The notes under the pieces are model-generated. The model saw only the letters and a list, made by a program, of their open reading frames with translations, was not told the origin of the DNA and did not search any database. A program made the translations under genes and the position numbers. A stretch of 64,000 bases of DNA from Vibrio nitrifigilis (GTDB lineage: Bacteria; Pseudomonadota; Gammaproteobacteria; Enterobacterales; Vibrionaceae): contig NZ_JADPMR010000004.1 in assembly GCF_015686695.1 (NCBI RefSeq), positions 496,001 to 560,000 of the forward strand, given 5' to 3'. Below, in pieces: positions 63,251-64,000 of this stretch (positions are counted from its first letter, which is position 1; each line of letters begins with the position of its first letter).

Positions 63251-63365
63251 CGTTGTAATCCCTTGGTATGCTTGACGATTTTTTCTTGGCATTATTGGTG
63301 TTGCGCATCCAGTTTTTTTAGGCCTTAATAAAACGTTAAAACACAAAATTTAAGCTCTACTTTGG

Positions 63366-63683
63366 TTAGGCAGCGTTGGTAATATTTTTAATATCTATTT
63401 CTTTTTGAGGTAAGCGCTTATTGCGAACAAGTCCTCGGCGTACGTTTTTACACATTTTGCCAAAGCGATTTAATTCATCGAATGTTGGAATTTCCCCACG
63501 TTCTATTGCGTACTCCCAATAGGTGAGTTCGGTATCCACGAGCTCCATTAATTTTTTGGGACAACCAATACATTCATTGTCAGGGCCACAAACAAATGTA
63601 TCGGCTTGATAAAGAGGAAATTCCGATTTAACCACCTCGATAATTAGGCGCATGGCGGTGCTGCGATCAGGTTTTTTACTCAT
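63366..63683 (-). CDS. Hypothetical protein with a Cys motif (105 aa)
   Basis: 105 residues, with FVCGPDNECIGCPKKLMEL (~residues 30-48) giving three cysteines spaced like a metal or iron-sulfur site, and a helical C-terminal half (FDELNRFGKMCKNVRRGL) with a fourth Cys. No signal peptide. No strong ribosome site is seen before ATG 63683, but the composition is protein-like. I recall similar uncharacterised proteins in Vibrionaceae. Function unknown. Confidence 0.65.
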   Translation of the reverse strand: MSKKPDRSTAMRLIIEVVKSEFPLYQADTFVCGPDNECIGCPKKLMELVDTELTYWEYAIERGEIPTFDELNRFGKMCKNVRRGLVRNKRLPQKEIDIKNITNAA

Positions 63684-63777
63684 GAAGGTGATAATAATAG
63701 TTATAGTAAATGTAAGGCTATTGTATCGAATTTGTTGGAGAATGGGTACTGTATAGGCCCCATCTTTTTTATTTAGG

Positions 63778-63796
63778 TTTAGGTTACTTGGGTATA
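63778..63796. repeat. Terminal remnant of the MITE-like element
   Basis: AGGTTACTTGGGTATA matches the last bases of the element's right end. It is the fourth trace in the window and lies just before the partial gene at 63810. Confidence 0.5.
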
Positions 63797-63809
63797 AGAG
63801 GGAAAAAGA

Positions 63810-64000
63810 ATGAAATTAGCCTTATTGGTTATTGATGTACAAGATGGTCTATTCAATGTTACACCACCTCCATATAAAGCAGAGCAAGTGATAAGCAATA
63901 TCAATGCCTTAACAAAATGGGCCCAGGAACAATCCTATCCTGTTGTCTTCATTCAACATGAGGAAGAGGAATTACCATTCAATAGTCCTGAGTGGCAATT
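63810..64000 (+). CDS. Cysteine hydrolase (isochorismatase family), N-terminal part, runs off the window
   Basis: ATG 63810 with GAGGGA upstream; 63 codons visible. LALLVIDVQDGLFN, TKWAQEQSYPVVFIQHEEEE and NSPEWQ are typical of small isochorismatase-fold hydrolases (pyrazinamidase/nicotinamidase-like). The catalytic Asp of DVQ is present; the Cys lies beyond the edge. Unlike the gene at 111 it has no siderophore context. Confidence 0.85.
   Translation, partial: MKLALLVIDVQDGLFNVTPPPYKAEQVISNINALTKWAQEQSYPVVFIQHEEEELPFNSPEWQ

Overview
The window looks like part of a chromosome of a Vibrio or close relative. The evidence is moderate GC content, a catechol-siderophore locus of EntB/EntD/MbtH/EntF/EntS type, several chemotaxis and c-di-GMP proteins, an MsrPQ pair, and a short interspersed element with ends TATACCCAA...TTGGGTATA. 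The genus is an inference from gene content; no rRNA or other marker is present. REGION 1 (1-7690): 3' part of an enterobactin-type siderophore cluster: end of an EntE-like ligase, EntB-like isochorismatase, PPTase, MbtH-like protein, a carrier-C-A-T-TE synthetase with a serine-type adenylation code, and an EntS-like exporter. The carrier domain of the EntB protein has proline where the pantetheinyl serine should be, while the synthetase carries an extra N-terminal carrier with an intact GGDS, so the aryl carrier function may have moved between proteins. REGION 2 (7.8-15.8 kb): S4 RNA-binding protein, chemoreceptor, two small proteins, a complete MITE-like element, ethanolamine permease, FAN1-like nuclease, tRNA-Gly(TCC). 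REGION 3 (16-31.4 kb, largely AT-rich, accessory): a DUF6765-like protein diverging from a 1338-residue beta-rich protein with four 29-residue C-terminal repeats; a relic zone with a duplicated aquaglyceroporin fragment, an attC-like site and a decayed gene; an outer-membrane barrel; GlpF; an HNH protein; a three-gene unit of two envelope proteins and an HD phosphohydrolase; a NERD protein; small ORFs; and a GNAT preceded by a second half attC-like motif. The HNH/HD/NERD stretch resembles a defence island and is one of the two best candidates for an undescribed system; the DUF6765/giant-protein pair is the other. REGION 4 (31.5-46.1 kb): polar amino-acid ABC transporter, LysR remnant, metallo-hydrolase, AraC regulator without an ordinary start, TonB receptor, DOPA-dioxygenase-like protein, chemoreceptor, and a TetR-controlled MFP/ABC export operon with a clear 31-bp operator. 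REGION 5 (46.1-64 kb): an enolase paralog preceded by a fluoride riboswitch, an M20 amidohydrolase with a two-gene membrane transporter, DUF2235 hydrolase, DUF3015/DUF4105 pair, MsrPQ, a frameshifted AEC transporter, a PAS-GGDEF-EAL protein, GNAT, Nudix hydrolase, and the start of a cysteine hydrolase. All calls come from reading the sequence and from memory of families; no search was run.
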